From NCBI GenBank assembly GCA_027943245.1, contig JANDJZ010000250.1, positions 1-64,000 on the forward strand: a stretch of 64,000 nt of DNA, read 5' to 3'. Shown here piece after piece: positions 43,717 through 54,964 of the stretch. Each line of letters opens with the position of its first letter. The first letter of the stretch is position 1. Position numbers and translations under genes: made by a program. The notes beneath the pieces were generated by a model. It searched no databases. It had not been told where the DNA came from and was given only the letters and a program-made list of their open reading frames with translations. The DNA comes from Acanthamoeba sp. SK_2022b (Eukaryota > Discosea > Longamoebia > Acanthamoebidae).

Positions 43717-46700
43717 CTACACCTTGAAGATCGTCTTGAGGGTGGACGACAGCTCGTTGACGATGCGGGCGTTCTGCTCGCTCTCCTTGGGCGTCATGGG
43801 CACGTACTTCTGGCACTGCTTGTGGTACCCGAGCGTCTTGACCAGGTTGCCGAGCGTCGGGCTCGACGGCACGAGCACCTGGGTGGGTCGGCCGCCCGCG
43901 AGGTGAGACCACCACTCCGCCCGGGCAACCGCGCACGGTTACGGTTTGGGGGGGGGGGGCGAGGAAAGAGGGCAGGCATACCAGCGGCGAGGCGGTGACG
44001 CCAGAACCCGCGAGCGCGAGCTCGTGCATGGTGTCCGCCACGGCTTCTCCGTTGGCGTCGTCCTGGCGCAGGAGCCACTCGGGCGATATGTAGTTGAGGT
44101 TGAGAAAGGGGATCTGGATGGTGCAGCCTCGGCCGTAGATGTTTTGCAGCTGTGCGGCGTGCCCGACGATCATGAAACCCCCCCCCCCCCGAGGCGGGAC
44201 AGGGCGTCAGGTGGGTGGCCTTGTCGGGCGGGAGAGGGAGAGGAGGAGGGGGGGGTCTGTGCCTTGTCGGAGAGGCCGAAGCCGCGGGTCGGGTCGTCGG
44301 CGACCTTGCGGCGGAGCGTGGAGTAGGTGCGCACGGTGCCCGCGGGAGCTCCCTCCTTCCGGGGTCGCTCCTTGTCCCGCACCACGTACGTGGAAAATGC
44401 GCCGTCATCTTTGTCTGTGTCCCACACAGGAAAGAAAAAGAAAAAGAAAACGTTACCGGCTGTACTCGCAGTTCGCACGCACGATTTGTGGGGTCGCACC
44501 TTCGTCGGTCAGGCGCATGATGGTGGTGGAAGAGTCAAAAGGCGAATCATCGGGCTTCATCATGGTGGTGCCGGTCATGATGGTGGTGCCTGCCTCGCGG
44601 TTCCCACGCGCACCCCCACAATCACGCCGGGTTGAGTTGCTGGCCGCCGGCGGCGGGACTGCAGCTGTACCCGAGTCATACTCTGACGAATGCATGACCG
44701 TGGTCGAGGAGTCGAACGGAGCAGCGTCCTTCTCGTCCTCCAGGCGCATGATGGTTGTTGAGTTGTCGTACTCGGACGAGGCGCACGCGTCCATTCCTTC
44801 GCAGCAATCAACAACGACGGTGATTAAAGGGGGGGGGTAAGCGCTGTGCAAGACCGAACTGTCCTCCTCCTCCCCGCCACAACCACCACAACCACCACAA
44901 CCACCACCACCCATTCACGGGCATCGCGCGTGCCACACACCAACAAGCAGGCTTGGGCGGGAGGGGAGAGGGGGAGAGATCTGGAGCTAGTCCCGAGACG
45001 CACCTCGCATGATGGTGGTGCCGGTGTCGTAGCTCTCGTCATCTTCCGTGTTGATCCACGACTCGGTCACGTGGGCCACCACCTGCCCTCACGTCGTGAC
45101 ACGGCGCAAGCGCGAGGACAGAAAGAGAAGCACACGCGCGGGAGGAGGCGAGAGTCAGGAAGGGCGAAACGTTTGGGGGGGGGGTTGGCCAGCTGGGGAA
45201 TGCTCTCGTACGGTGTCATGGGCGTTTTCGTCTTCGCCATAGGTGCCCTCATCTTCGTCGGCGTCTTTGATGATGCGGCCTTGGCGGGCAACGATGTTCT
45301 TACACTTGTTGATGAGGTCGACCAGCACCGTCTTGGGTTTGCAGTTGGCTACAAACGGGTGCTGCGTTACGGTGCGTGGGCGCAGGAGTGGGTGCGGGTG
45401 GTGTGGGCGTGTTCATTAAAACGGATATTTTAAAATAAATAAATAAATAAATAAAAGCACGCGGCACACATGTGCTGAGAGGGAGGGAGAGTCCTTACCT
45501 CGAGGAGCTTCTCGGCGGACGGGCGCTGGTGCGGGTCCTTGGTGAGGCATGCGGCCACAAACGAGTGGAACTCGGGGCTCCTGCTCGCCACCAATAATAA
45601 ATAACAAATAACAAATAACAAATAGTTGTTAGCATGCGGTCTCGGCAGCCAGCCGGGTGAGAGCTCTAATATTGGTGTGGTGGGTGGGGGGTGAGCGGAG
45701 GGTAGTATACCACTTGGCCTTGTCTTGGAGGGTGGGAGGCTCGTTGCGGGGGATCATGAAGAGAACGCGCATGGGGTGGGTGTCGTGGTAGGGCGGGAAG
45801 GTCTCCGCCATTTCGATGGCTGTGATGCCGAGCGACCACACATCCTGATCGCCAGAAAATCGAGCAGGTGTGCGCGTTGCGGGTGAGCGCATGCTCTCGT
45901 GCCATCAATCGCAGGCCCCGATATTTAATAATAATAATAATAATAATACTATTTCTTAATTAATATCGAGAGGGGGTGATGCGTGTGTACCGCCTTGCCG
46001 TCGTAGGGGTGCTCCTTGATCACTTCCGGCGCCATCCTGAACATTTTGCCCGCCGGGCGTCGTCGCAGCAGACGTGACCAGACACCAAGGGGAGGGGGAG
46101 GGGGAGGGGGTTGGTGAGGAACGCGTCCGGGAGACAGCCCAGGGCCGGGACGGCGCACCAATAGGGCGTGCCCACAAAGGTGTTGCGCTTGGAAAAGTTG
46201 TTGAACAGCGTTGCCGACACTCCGAAATCGGCTGGCCGTTCGTGGGAGCGTGCATCGTGTCAGTGTGCAGCAAGATCGCGCAGCGCCAACACGCGCGCGC
46301 ACACAGCATCGACATAACCGTTGGCTTTCGCCCTTCCTCCCGCACCACGCCTCCCATCGCGAAAACGTGGTGATGCGCGCGCAGCGTCTGCGTACACGCA
46401 CGGCGACGCACCCAACTTGACATCGCCGCTTTCGGTGAGGAGGATGTTGCCGCCCTTGATGTCTCGGTGGATCTTGGTGCCGTTGTGGAGGTAGTTGAGG
46501 CCCTGCATGCACCGCCGCCCCGTCCCGTTAGCGCCACTGGTACCAGTCGTCCGACCCTCTCTCTCTCCCCCCCGCCCCTCCCCCATCTTGGCGGTCTCGC
46601 AGCAGCCACACCTGGGCGCACGTTCTCATCTCGGGAGACGCGACAACTTGTGTGCGCGCGAGAGAGAGAGAGAGAGAGAGACGAACCTTGAGGGCCTCGC

Positions 46701-47361
46701 GACAAATGATGGCGATCTGGTCTTCCTGCAGGCCCGAGTCCAGAATCACGCACAGATCACTCACCGACCCTCCTCCACAGTACTCCATGCAAATCTGCTC
46801 GCGCGACGACGACGACACCGCATGCGTTCGAACAGCAGCGCGCGGGGTTAGCACGCGCCTCGCACGGAATGGGCCCTGCTCGAAGCTCCGCGAGCAAGGC
46901 CTGCCCGCAGGAGGGGCTCCTCTCAAAGCGAGAGGGGGGGGGATAAGAGGGGGAGCAGGTCAGGCACCCAGAGCTTCTCGTCCTTGAAGTAGCTGCCCCC
47001 GTAGCGCACGATGTTGGCGTGGTTGCACGTCGCTAATATCTTGATCTCACCCCGCACAGCCTGCCCCGCCACCAGCACAGCCCCCCCCCCACGCCGTGAG
47101 ACATGTACCCAAAGGGAGGCATAGCGAGGGAGAGGGGGGGGGGAGGAAGACCTTCAACGTTGCCTCGTCGTCGAGGGCAAGTATCTTTACAGCGAGAGTC
47201 TCATTCGTGGTGCGGTTGCGTCCTTTGTAAACCATGCCGTACGACCCCTTCCCGAGCTTCTCCTGCAACTCGAACACGGCCTCGGGGTCTTCCGTGGAGA
47301 TGTCATCTATCATGTGCTTTACCATGGCGGCCAACTTCTCCCCTTTGATTTGGCCAAGCAT
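43717..47361 (-). CDS. MST/Hippo-type STE20 protein kinase with TM-motif linker
   Basis: ATG at 47361; stop at 43717-43719. The kinase domain closely follows MST1/2: [102 protein letters not shown] and [17 protein letters not shown]. The linker holds repeated acidic-hydrophobic units ending in T-[IVM]-[32 protein letters not shown] and FDSSTTIM, reminiscent of the autophosphorylated TM motifs through which MST1/2 bind MOB1 and SLMAP. The C-terminus ([19 protein letters not shown], then [20 protein letters not shown]) is conserved-looking but I see no SARAH domain. Expected role: phosphorylating an NDR/LATS-type kinase and cytoskeletal or growth control. About a dozen introns. Confidence 0.88.
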
Positions 47362-47627
47362 CGTGCAGTGATGAGGGAGGCGATCCTTTGCGTGGGCCTC
47401 CTTCGCTTGCCCGTGGTCGTTGGCGAGCTTTTTCGTTCAAAATAAAATTAAAAAAATGCTTACCGAAAAAAAGATTATTATTATTAATATTATTACGGTT
47501 CCTCCTTTTTGCGCAAATCTAGCAGGACGCAGAGACCGTAACGGCCACCCCCAGCATCAACCAAAACCAGCGCCACAACACCACATTCGAGACGTACACT
47601 GAGGTTGGGCGAGGGAGGAAAGGAGCC
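47362..47627. promoter_or_regulatory. Divergent upstream region between the MST-like kinase and AT-hook genes
   Basis: The 266 bp between start codons of the (-) kinase and the (+) AT-hook gene includes an AT-rich core with ATTATTATTATTAATATTATT around 47,476-47,497. It likely holds both promoters. No gene is visible. Confidence 0.5.
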
Positions 47628-49577
47628 ATGGAACAGAGCGACCCACAAGCCGTCCACATCGTAGGACACGACGGGCTCGAACACCATGCACTTCACCATC
47701 ATGCCCTCCATCACCATCATTTGCCCCACGCCGCTCTTCACCACGCCACCCACCACGGTGCCCTTCAGGAACCGTTACCAACGGTGGAGGTCGATCAGAC
47801 CGGAGCAGGACATTTGCCGCTACCGCCTTCGATACTCGCATCCTACTATGCCGCAGCAGCAGCGGCTGCCGCTTCTAGCGCAGACACCGGCGGTGCGGCT
47901 GGTAGTGGAGCCCCCGTGAGCTCGGGGGGTTCGCTCGGGCCAGTGGTCGGCGGAGATGGTGGAGAGGGGGGCGTCAGCAGCGGCAACCATAATCACATGG
48001 TGGTGGGCACCCCGCCTGCCACGCGGAAGAGGGGTCGGCCGCGGAAGCCCCCCACCCCTTACAACTGCGCCTTTGTTGGGTGCCAGAAGCAAATCACCAA
48101 ACGCCGATTCTGCGCTGCCCACCAGAAGCGTCGCGAACGCGCCCGCAAAAAGGCCCAGCAGCAGCAGCAAATCCAGGGCCAGCCCGTAACCGGTACCTCA
48201 CAGACTCCTCCCTCCCTTTCTCGTTGGAGCAATGTATATATATTTATACCTTTACATGTACTTTTTAATATTTATATTTGTGTAAATACGTATGTATGGC
48301 TGATGAGGATGATGGGGCGGCGGCGGTGGGTGGTGGTGGTACTGACGTTGGCCGACGTGACCGGCCTGGTCCAGACGTCGGCGCAGGGGGAGCTGGAGTG
48401 GGCGAGGATCAGCAGGCTCTGCTGGCCAATCTGCCGCCACTCCCGCCAATGCTGCAGGAGGCGACCGTCGCGAGCGGCCAGCCCCTCATGACGCCCTTCC
48501 AGCTGCAGATGATGGCCGAGCTCAACAAACAGCAACCTGTACGCTCATGCGCTCCCCCTCCCCTCCCCTCCCCTCGACGCTGTTGCGCCAGTGCGCGAAA
48601 TGCACTCGATGGCGCCCGCGTGACCCTCCCTCTGCACCGGTGTGCGTGCATGCGTGCATGCGTGCGTGCGTGCGTGCGAGCAGTACGACCAGCAAGCGTA
48701 CGATGGGCAGCACCACGTGAGTTCGCAGGACTATGAGACACACCACGACCCTGGCCAGCCGGGCTACGACATCTCGCAACAGGCCTACGAGCAGGCGCAG
48801 CAGCAGATCAGCTACGTGACTCAGCACGTACGACACCACCACCACCACCACCAGTCCCTCCCTCCCCCCTCCCCCCCTCCCCCAATAGTCGGGGAGAGGA
48901 GGCCAGCAGCTGATCGTCGTCGTCGTGTGTGTGTGGTGTGGTGGGGGGGGGGGCAGGAGGAGACCTACGAGGAGACCTACGCGGTGCGGAAGAGGAAGCG
49001 CGAGGATGAGGAAGCGGAAGACACATCCCCGGAAACCATCGCACGGGGCAGCGAGGAGCAGCTGTCGGCGCACCACCACGACGCCCGAGCAGAGGAACTG
49101 CATGAGGCCGCACACGCCAGCTCGGGACTGCTTTCTTCGGGAGACGCAGAAGCACAAGCGCGACATGAACAGGAACAGCCGCACCAGGATCACCACCACC
49201 ACCACCACCACCATCATCACCACCACCACCATCACCAACAGCAACAACACCAGCACCAGCACCACCACCACCACCAGCAACCGGGACAGGAGCACTGGAG
49301 CGCAGGCGCCCTGGTGGTAGGGCAAGACGTCGCCTTGCAAGGCGACGATCCCACCCACCAACACCACCACGAGTTGGCTGGACACGCGTTGGCTGATGAG
49401 CACCACGGGGAAGATGTGCAGCAACCGCCGCCAATGGAGTTCCAGGTGAGCGAGGGCGAGAGTCCACACCAGGCACTGCCACCAACACAGCAGCTGGACG
49501 AAACCAAGAGCCATCTACACTTTGGTGCGCCACCCCCCTCCCCCTCCTCTGCCAACTGGCGGCCGGGCCTAGTGTGA
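47628..49577 (+). CDS. AT-hook protein with a small Cys/His motif and histidine-rich low complexity
   Basis: Start MEQSDPQAVHIVGHDGLEHH leads into His-rich and Ala-rich tracts, then an AT-hook core (RKRGRPRKPPTP) followed at once by a compact zinc-binding-like motif, NCAFVGCQKQITKRRFCAAH (C-x4-C-x8-C-x2-H), and a basic stretch. This arrangement suggests a nuclear DNA-binding protein. Later exons are Gln/Asp-rich (YDQQAYDGQHHVSSQDYETH), contain a basic KRKREDEEAED and a run of about 16 histidines coded by (CAC)n at 49,190-49,240. Stop TGA at 49575-49577. Part of its 3' coding sequence was copied to 1911-1965. The regulatory target is unknown. Confidence 0.7.
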
Positions 49578-49597
49578 CTCTGGGAGGAGCGCTCATC

Positions 49598-50060
49598 TCA
49601 GAAGAGGCTGACCTGCGGCCTCACCTCCTCACAGCGACAGACCCCGAACCAGACGATGCAGAGGGCCACCAGGAAGCGAGATGGGTCTGAGAGGGCGAGG
49701 GCGAGAGGGCCGGAGCGATTCCAGGACACCCGCCTGGTGTGGGGGTGGGGGTGGAGAGGGCGAGGATGGCCACAGCAGCGGGATGAGCACGGTGGACGCG
49801 CACGCGCAGCAGACACGACACGCCAAACAACACCCAAGCACTGCTGGGAGTGATGGGCAACGTTCATTGCCAATCAATTGGTCGGGAGAGCGGGAGACAG
49901 CACGTTCGCACATGCAAACGTTCTGGTGCCTGGTCTGCAATCCCTCCTCCGTGTGGCCTGCCGGACCAGCTCCTCTCCCGCGTCCCCCTCCTTGTGTATC
50001 ATACCCATTTTCCTGTCCTTTTCCCTCTGTCCCTTTTTTTCTCGATTCATAGAATCTTCC
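49598..50060 (-). CDS. Possible small membrane protein (weak)
   Basis: On the (-) strand, 50060-49900 encodes a charged N-terminus (MNREKKGQREKDRKMGMIHK) and 49700-49600 encodes a hydrophobic end (DPSRFLVALCIVWFGVCRC). A (-) intron between 49,900 and 49,730 would be needed to join them. The frames, composition and lack of another candidate between two genes make this plausible, but there is no family recognition and the splice sites are not certain. Confidence 0.3.
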
Positions 50061-50092
50061 ACACACAAGGAGAAGCACCAAGCTCCGAACAA

Positions 50093-50166
50093 ACTTGACA
50101 AAAAAAAAAAAAAAAAAAAAAAAAACCCGACAAACTTGACAAAAAAAAAAAAAAAAAAAAAAAAAA
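50093..50166 (+). repeat. Two A(25-26) tracts behind a repeated AAACTTGAC motif
   Basis: ACTTGAC followed by about 26 A, a short CCCGAC spacer, then AAACTTGAC again followed by about 26 A. It lies 36 bp before the CSL4 start. A duplicated poly(A)-bearing end of a retroposed transcript is one explanation; replication slippage of a simple sequence is another. Confidence 0.6.
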
Positions 50167-50202
50167 CCACACACGCAAATCCACAATCCACAACAGATAT
50201 AT

Positions 50203-50898
50203 ATGATGACGGAGCGTCATAATAAGGAAGCCTCGGATATGGAGCTGTGCGAGAGCGAAGCCGGGACGATTGTGGTGCCCGGCCAGCGCATTGGCCATGT
50301 GGAGGATTATGCCGCTGGCGAGGGTACCTATGTGCGGGGCTCGCACATTTACGCGTCCGTGTTGGGGCGGCGGCGTCTGCTTTCGACTACCGAGGCCAAG
50401 CAAGGGCACCAAGGCACGACAGCGTCCGGCGGAGAAAGGCCAGGCGCGAACTCTAGCGACGAGGTGGTTGTCGTCGTGGAGAAGGCTGGAGGTCAAGGGC
50501 TCGGTGGAGGGTGGGTGCCGCGAGCAGGAGACGTCGTGACGGGGGTTGTGGTGCGTGTTACGCCTCGCGTGGCTGCCGTCAACATTGCGTGCGTGGGTCG
50601 AAGAGCGCTTCCAGAGACCTTCAGTGGCATCGTGCGGAGCCAGGACGTGCGGGCAACGGGGTCGGATCAGGTGGAACTCTACAAGGCGTTCCGCCCAGGC
50701 GATGTTGTGCGAGCCGAGGTCCTCTCTCTTGGTGATGCCCGTTCCTACTTCCTTTCGACAGGCCGAAACGACTTGGGTGTCGTGTCGGCTACCCATTCCG
50801 TGTCAGGTGCTGCCATGGTGCCCCTGTCCTGGAACTTGATGATGTGCCCCAAAACCAACATGACTGAACCACGAAAGGTGGCAAAGCTGTCACCCTAA
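50203..50898 (+). CDS. EXOSC1: Exosome component CSL4 (EXOSC1)
   Basis: CSL4 is one of the S1/KH cap proteins of the RNA exosome, which degrades and trims RNA in nucleus and cytoplasm. The N-terminal domain (TIVVPGQRIGHVEDYAAGEG, then TYVRGSHIYASVLG) is followed by the S1 domain (PRAGDVVTGVVVRVTPRVAA, FSGIVRSQDVRATGSDQVEL, YKAFRPGDVVRAEVLSLGDA) and a zinc-ribbon-like end in which the CPKT motif is kept (WNLMMCPKTNM) with RKVAKLSP at the terminus. It is a single exon, unusual in this intron-rich window, so a retrocopy origin is possible. ATG at 50203 or the second one at 50206. Confidence 0.93.
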   Translation: MMTERHNKEASDMELCESEAGTIVVPGQRIGHVEDYAAGEGTYVRGSHIYASVLGRRRLLSTTEAKQGHQGTTASGGERPGANSSDEVVVVVEKAGGQGLGGGWVPRAGDVVTGVVVRVTPRVAAVNIACVGRRALPETFSGIVRSQDVRATGSDQVELYKAFRPGDVVRAEVLSLGDARSYFLSTGRNDLGVVSATHSVSGAAMVPLSWNLMMCPKTNMTEPRKVAKLSP

Positions 50899-50899
50899 A

Positions 50900-52190
50900 G
50901 CCAGAAACAGATCATGAACACAAACAACGACGTGCCAATAAAGGTGGGAGGGGGTGCAGAAGGAGAGGAAGGTGTAAAAGAGGAAGAAGGACAAGGTGTG
51001 GCCAAGTGAAGGAGCGCGACTGTTGAGGAATTTGGGTGCCAGCTTTAGAGGCACTGCTACTAATCATGCACCTCTGTCACCACAAAAATGCCTGCCATCT
51101 GGTCATGTGTGAGCATGTGATGTTGATGGCTTCTTGCATTTCTCTCTACCATCATGAATGCAATGCTCATGCACCTCTGTCACCACAAAAATGCCCACCA
51201 TGTGGGCAAGTGCATACAAAAATGCTCATGCACTGCTTCACCACAAATATGCCTGCCACCTGGATGTGATGTTGATGGTCTTCTTGGCATTCTCTGTGCT
51301 CTACCATCATATATGTGTACATTATGCTCATGCACCTCCTTCACCACAACAAAGCCTGCAATTTGGTCTTCATGACATATATGCTTGCTATACCATCACA
51401 TATGCATACACAATGCTCATGCACCTCCTTCACCACAAGGCTTAGGAGTAAAGGTTGAATTGGAAAGACTATGTTGTCACCCAGTGACCATGGATGGGAT
51501 TACAACATTGAACATGGTGCAAAGCAAAGAGCATATGCATTAGCTATCCTCAAAGGATGGATCCCATTTGAGAAGTGTCTGAAGATGAGTTGAGTGCCAT
51601 GTCTGTAGCTCAGCTCTGCTTTGAAGGCTCGCAGCGGTGGCAGGGAGTGGAAGCGGTGGATCAGAGGGAGAGGAGGAAGTCAGGCAAGAGCCTCAGGCTA
51701 CAGAGGTGACTACAATCCCTTCAAGGATGTGGCACACCTGCTCAGCTATGTTGCTGCTGACTTACTACCTGTCTCCAAGGCCTTGATGCATGTTGAGGGG
51801 CTCACAGCTGCCATTGTTGTGGGTAGCCACAAGGGCTGGGGCAGAGCTACCCACAATGACAATGTGGAGCACTCCTTCCTTGGGCTTCAGTGGAAGGATG
51901 CCATTGCTGAGGCCCAACTATTTGAAGGGGCCAGGCTTGGCAAAGGGATGCTTCTGCTGGCATTGCTGACATCAGGCCAAACTGAAAAAACAAGAGGCCC
52001 TTGCCCTTGGTCTCAGCCTTGTGCTTGTGTTGCCACACCTGCCAGCCAGCCGCCTATGGTCTTGTCTGATTGAGAGAGAATGTAGCAGAAGTGAAGGGAG
52101 GGTCAGGCAGAGTGATTCAGGCTCCTCTTCATCCTTTGCTAAGTGTGCTAATAAACTCCTGTTTGTATGACTCTGAGTAAGCAATATAAG
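50900..52190. other. CpG-poor intergenic block with degenerate tandem units and a decayed frame
   Basis: CpG is scarce from about 51,020 on. Positions 51,050-51,440 contain four or five imperfect units of roughly 100 bp built on ATGCTCATGCACCTC, TCACCACAA and TGTGATGTTGATGG, with no coding logic. At 51,621-52,073 a (+) frame includes a protein-like part (YNPFKDVAHLLSYVAADLLP, then VEGLTAAIVVGSHKGWG) that I cannot assign; it may be a gene relic. The block resembles 1.5-5.0 kb in composition. Confidence 0.6.
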
Positions 52191-54890
52191 TGGTGTTGTG
52201 GTGGTGTTGTGGTGGTGCTGTGGTTGTGGTGTGGTGGTGTTGTGGTGGTGATGGTGTGGTGAGGTTGCGGTGTGGTGGTGTGATGCTGTGGTTTGGTGGT
52301 CAGGTTGGTGTGGTGGTGATGGTGTGGTGATGTTGTGGTGATGTTGTGGTGGTGCTGGTGTGGTAGTGTGTATTAGTGGTAGTGGTGGTGTGGTTGTGTG
52401 CGTGGTGGTGTTGTGGTGCTGTGGTGTAGTGGTGGTAGTGTGTGGTGTTGTGATGATCGTGTGGTGATGTGGTGGTGTGGTGGTTTAGTGTGGTGTGGTG
52501 ATGTGGTGTGGTATGTGGTGATGTTGTGGTGGTGTTGTGGTGGTGGTGTGGTGGTGATGTTGTGGTGTTGTGGTGATGGTGCTGTGGTGTTGTTGTTGTG
52601 GGGTTGTGGTGTTGTGGTGGTGTTTTGGTGATGGTGGTAGTGTTGGTGTTGTGTTGTGATGTTGTGGTGATGTTGTGTTGTGGTGGTGTTGTGGTGATGT
52701 TGTAGTGTGTTGTGGTGTTGTGGTGGTATTGTGTGTTGTGGTGATGTGGTGTTATGGTGTTGTTGTGATGTGATGTTTTGGTGTTGTGATGTGGTGGTGT
52801 TGTGGTGTTGTGGAGTTTGTGTGGTGTTGTGGTGTTGTTGTTGTGGAGTTGTTGAGATGGTGTTGTGGTGTTGGTGTGGTGGTGGTGTTGTGGTGTTGGT
52901 GTGGTGGCGGTTGTGGTGGTGTTGTGGTGGTGTTGTGGTGATGGTGTGATGTTGTGGCGGTGTGGTGGCGTGGTTGATGTTGTGGGGTGTTGTGATGATG
53001 TTGTGGTGGTGTTGTGGTGGTGTTGTGGTGATGGTGTGATGTTGTGGCGGTGTGGTGGCGTGGTTGATGTTGTGGGGTGTTGTGATGATGTTGTGGTGGT
53101 GGTGGGGTATTGTTTTGGTGTTGTGATGATGTTGTGGTGGTGGTGTGATGGTGGTGGTGTGATGGTGGTGGTGGTAGTGTGGGGATGTTGTTGTTGGTTG
53201 TTGTTGTTGTTGGTTGTTGTTGATGATGATGATACTGTTTTTTGGGTGGTGGTGTTGTGGTGTGGTGGTGTTTTTGTGATGTGGAGATGTCGTGTTGGGG
53301 TGGAGTTGTGGTGTTGTGGTGGCATGGGGTGGTGTATTGTTGCTGTGGTGTGGTGTGGTGTTGTGAGGATGTGATATGTGATATGTTGTGGTGTTGTGAC
53401 ATCACCACAAATCTCCCAACACCATTACATCATCCAACCACACTACCACAACACCACAACACCATACCACCAACACCACACCATTACCACAGCACACCAG
53501 CACCACAAAATCTCCACAACACCACCCAACATCACCACAACAACACCACAACACCACAACATCATGTGGTGGTAATGTTGTGTTAGTGATGATGGTTTGG
53601 TGCTGTGGTGGCGGTGTTGTTGTGGTGTTGGTGTTGTGGTGATGGTTTTTTTGTAGTTGTGGTGTTGTTGTGGTGTTGGTGTGGTGGTGATGTTATGGTG
53701 TCAGGTGGTGGTGGTGGTGGTCAGGTGATGGTAGTAAGGTGGTGGTGGTTAGGTGGTGGTGGTCAGGTGGTGTTGTGGTGGTTGGTTGTGGTGTGGTGGT
53801 GTTGTGGTGATGGTGTTGTGATGATGGTGTGATGATGTTGTGGTGGATCATGGGGGTGTTTGTGTTGTGGTGATGTTGTTGTGGTGGTGTGGTGGTGTAG
53901 TGGTGATGTTGTGGTGGTGGTGATGTTGTGGTGATATGTGTGGTGGTGATGTTGTGGTATGTGTGGTGATGATGTTGTGGTGATGTGGTGGTGGTGTGTG
54001 GTGATGTGGTGGTGTGGTGTTGTGGTGGTGTTGTAGTGGTCATGTTGTTGTGGTGATGTTGTGGTGGTGTGGTGGTGTTGTAGTGGTGTTATGCTGTTGT
54101 GGTGTGGTGTTGTTGGTGATGGTGGTTATGTGGAAATGTTGTTGTGGTGTTGAGGTGATGGTGTGGTGTGGTGATGTGGTGATAGGGTGTTGTGGTGACC
54201 TTCTGGTGGTGATGTTGTGGTGTTGTGGAGGTGTTGTGGAGGTCGTGGTGTTGTTGGTGAGGATGGTGTGGTGATGTTGTGGTGGTGTGGTGGTGTGGTG
54301 GTGTGTGGTGGTGTTGTGGTGTCGTGGTGATGATATGGTGGTGATGTTGGTGTGGATGGTGATATAAACAAAATTGATGATTCCAGCTGATATGCATTTT
54401 CTGTGGGCAATGCAGGACAATGGCTGAGCTGGATTCACCACACCATTACCACCACAACAACACCATAACATCACTACAATATCACCACAAAACCGCCACA
54501 ACACCACACCATCATCATGATAGCACAACACCACCAGAAAACCAAAACATCACCACAACACTACCACAACAACACCACAACACCATCACAACAATCATCA
54601 CCACAACAACACCACAACATCTCCATCACTACAACAACAAAACAACAACACCACCACATCTCCATCACCACAACTCCACATCATCACCACACCATCTCAA
54701 CAACCACACCACAACTACACCACAACTACACCACCACAACATTACCACAACAACACCACAACACCATCACAACATCATCACAACTCCACAACAGCACCAC
54801 CATCATCACAACACAACATCACCACAACACCACACCAACATTGCAACAACATCACCATCAAAACACCACAACAACATCACCAACAACACT
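52190..54890. repeat. Large GTT/GTG-type satellite with strand-polarity switches
   Basis: About 2.7 kb built almost only of TGGTGTTG-, TGGTGATG- and TGTTGTGG-like units. The top strand is G/T-rich from 52,190 to 53,400, C/A-rich (CACCACAAC) from 53,401 to 53,563, G/T-rich again to about 54,355, interrupted by a short unique spacer at 54,360-54,430, then C/A-rich to about 54,885. Two pieces near 52,965-53,095 are an exact-looking internal duplication (unit about 72 bp). The switches make long imperfect inverted repeats. Long open frames here have no biological meaning. Confidence 0.85.
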
Positions 54891-54964
54891 CGAAGGGAGG
54901 GTAGGGCAGTTCTTCATCCTTTAAGAAGCGTGCTAAAATAATAGTATCCCAAGGGAGGGGGGCC

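Noticed and set aside
43717..44160. SARAH domain at the C-terminus of the MST-like kinase
   Set aside because: The last exons lack the long Glu/Arg/Leu helix expected for SARAH; only a short unrecognised conserved-looking piece is present.
52300..53408. Long His/Thr/Asn-rich open frames on the (-) strand and Val/Trp/Gly-rich ones on the (+) strand
   Set aside because: They are translations of the GTT/GTG satellite; composition follows the repeat and no start, splice or domain logic is present.
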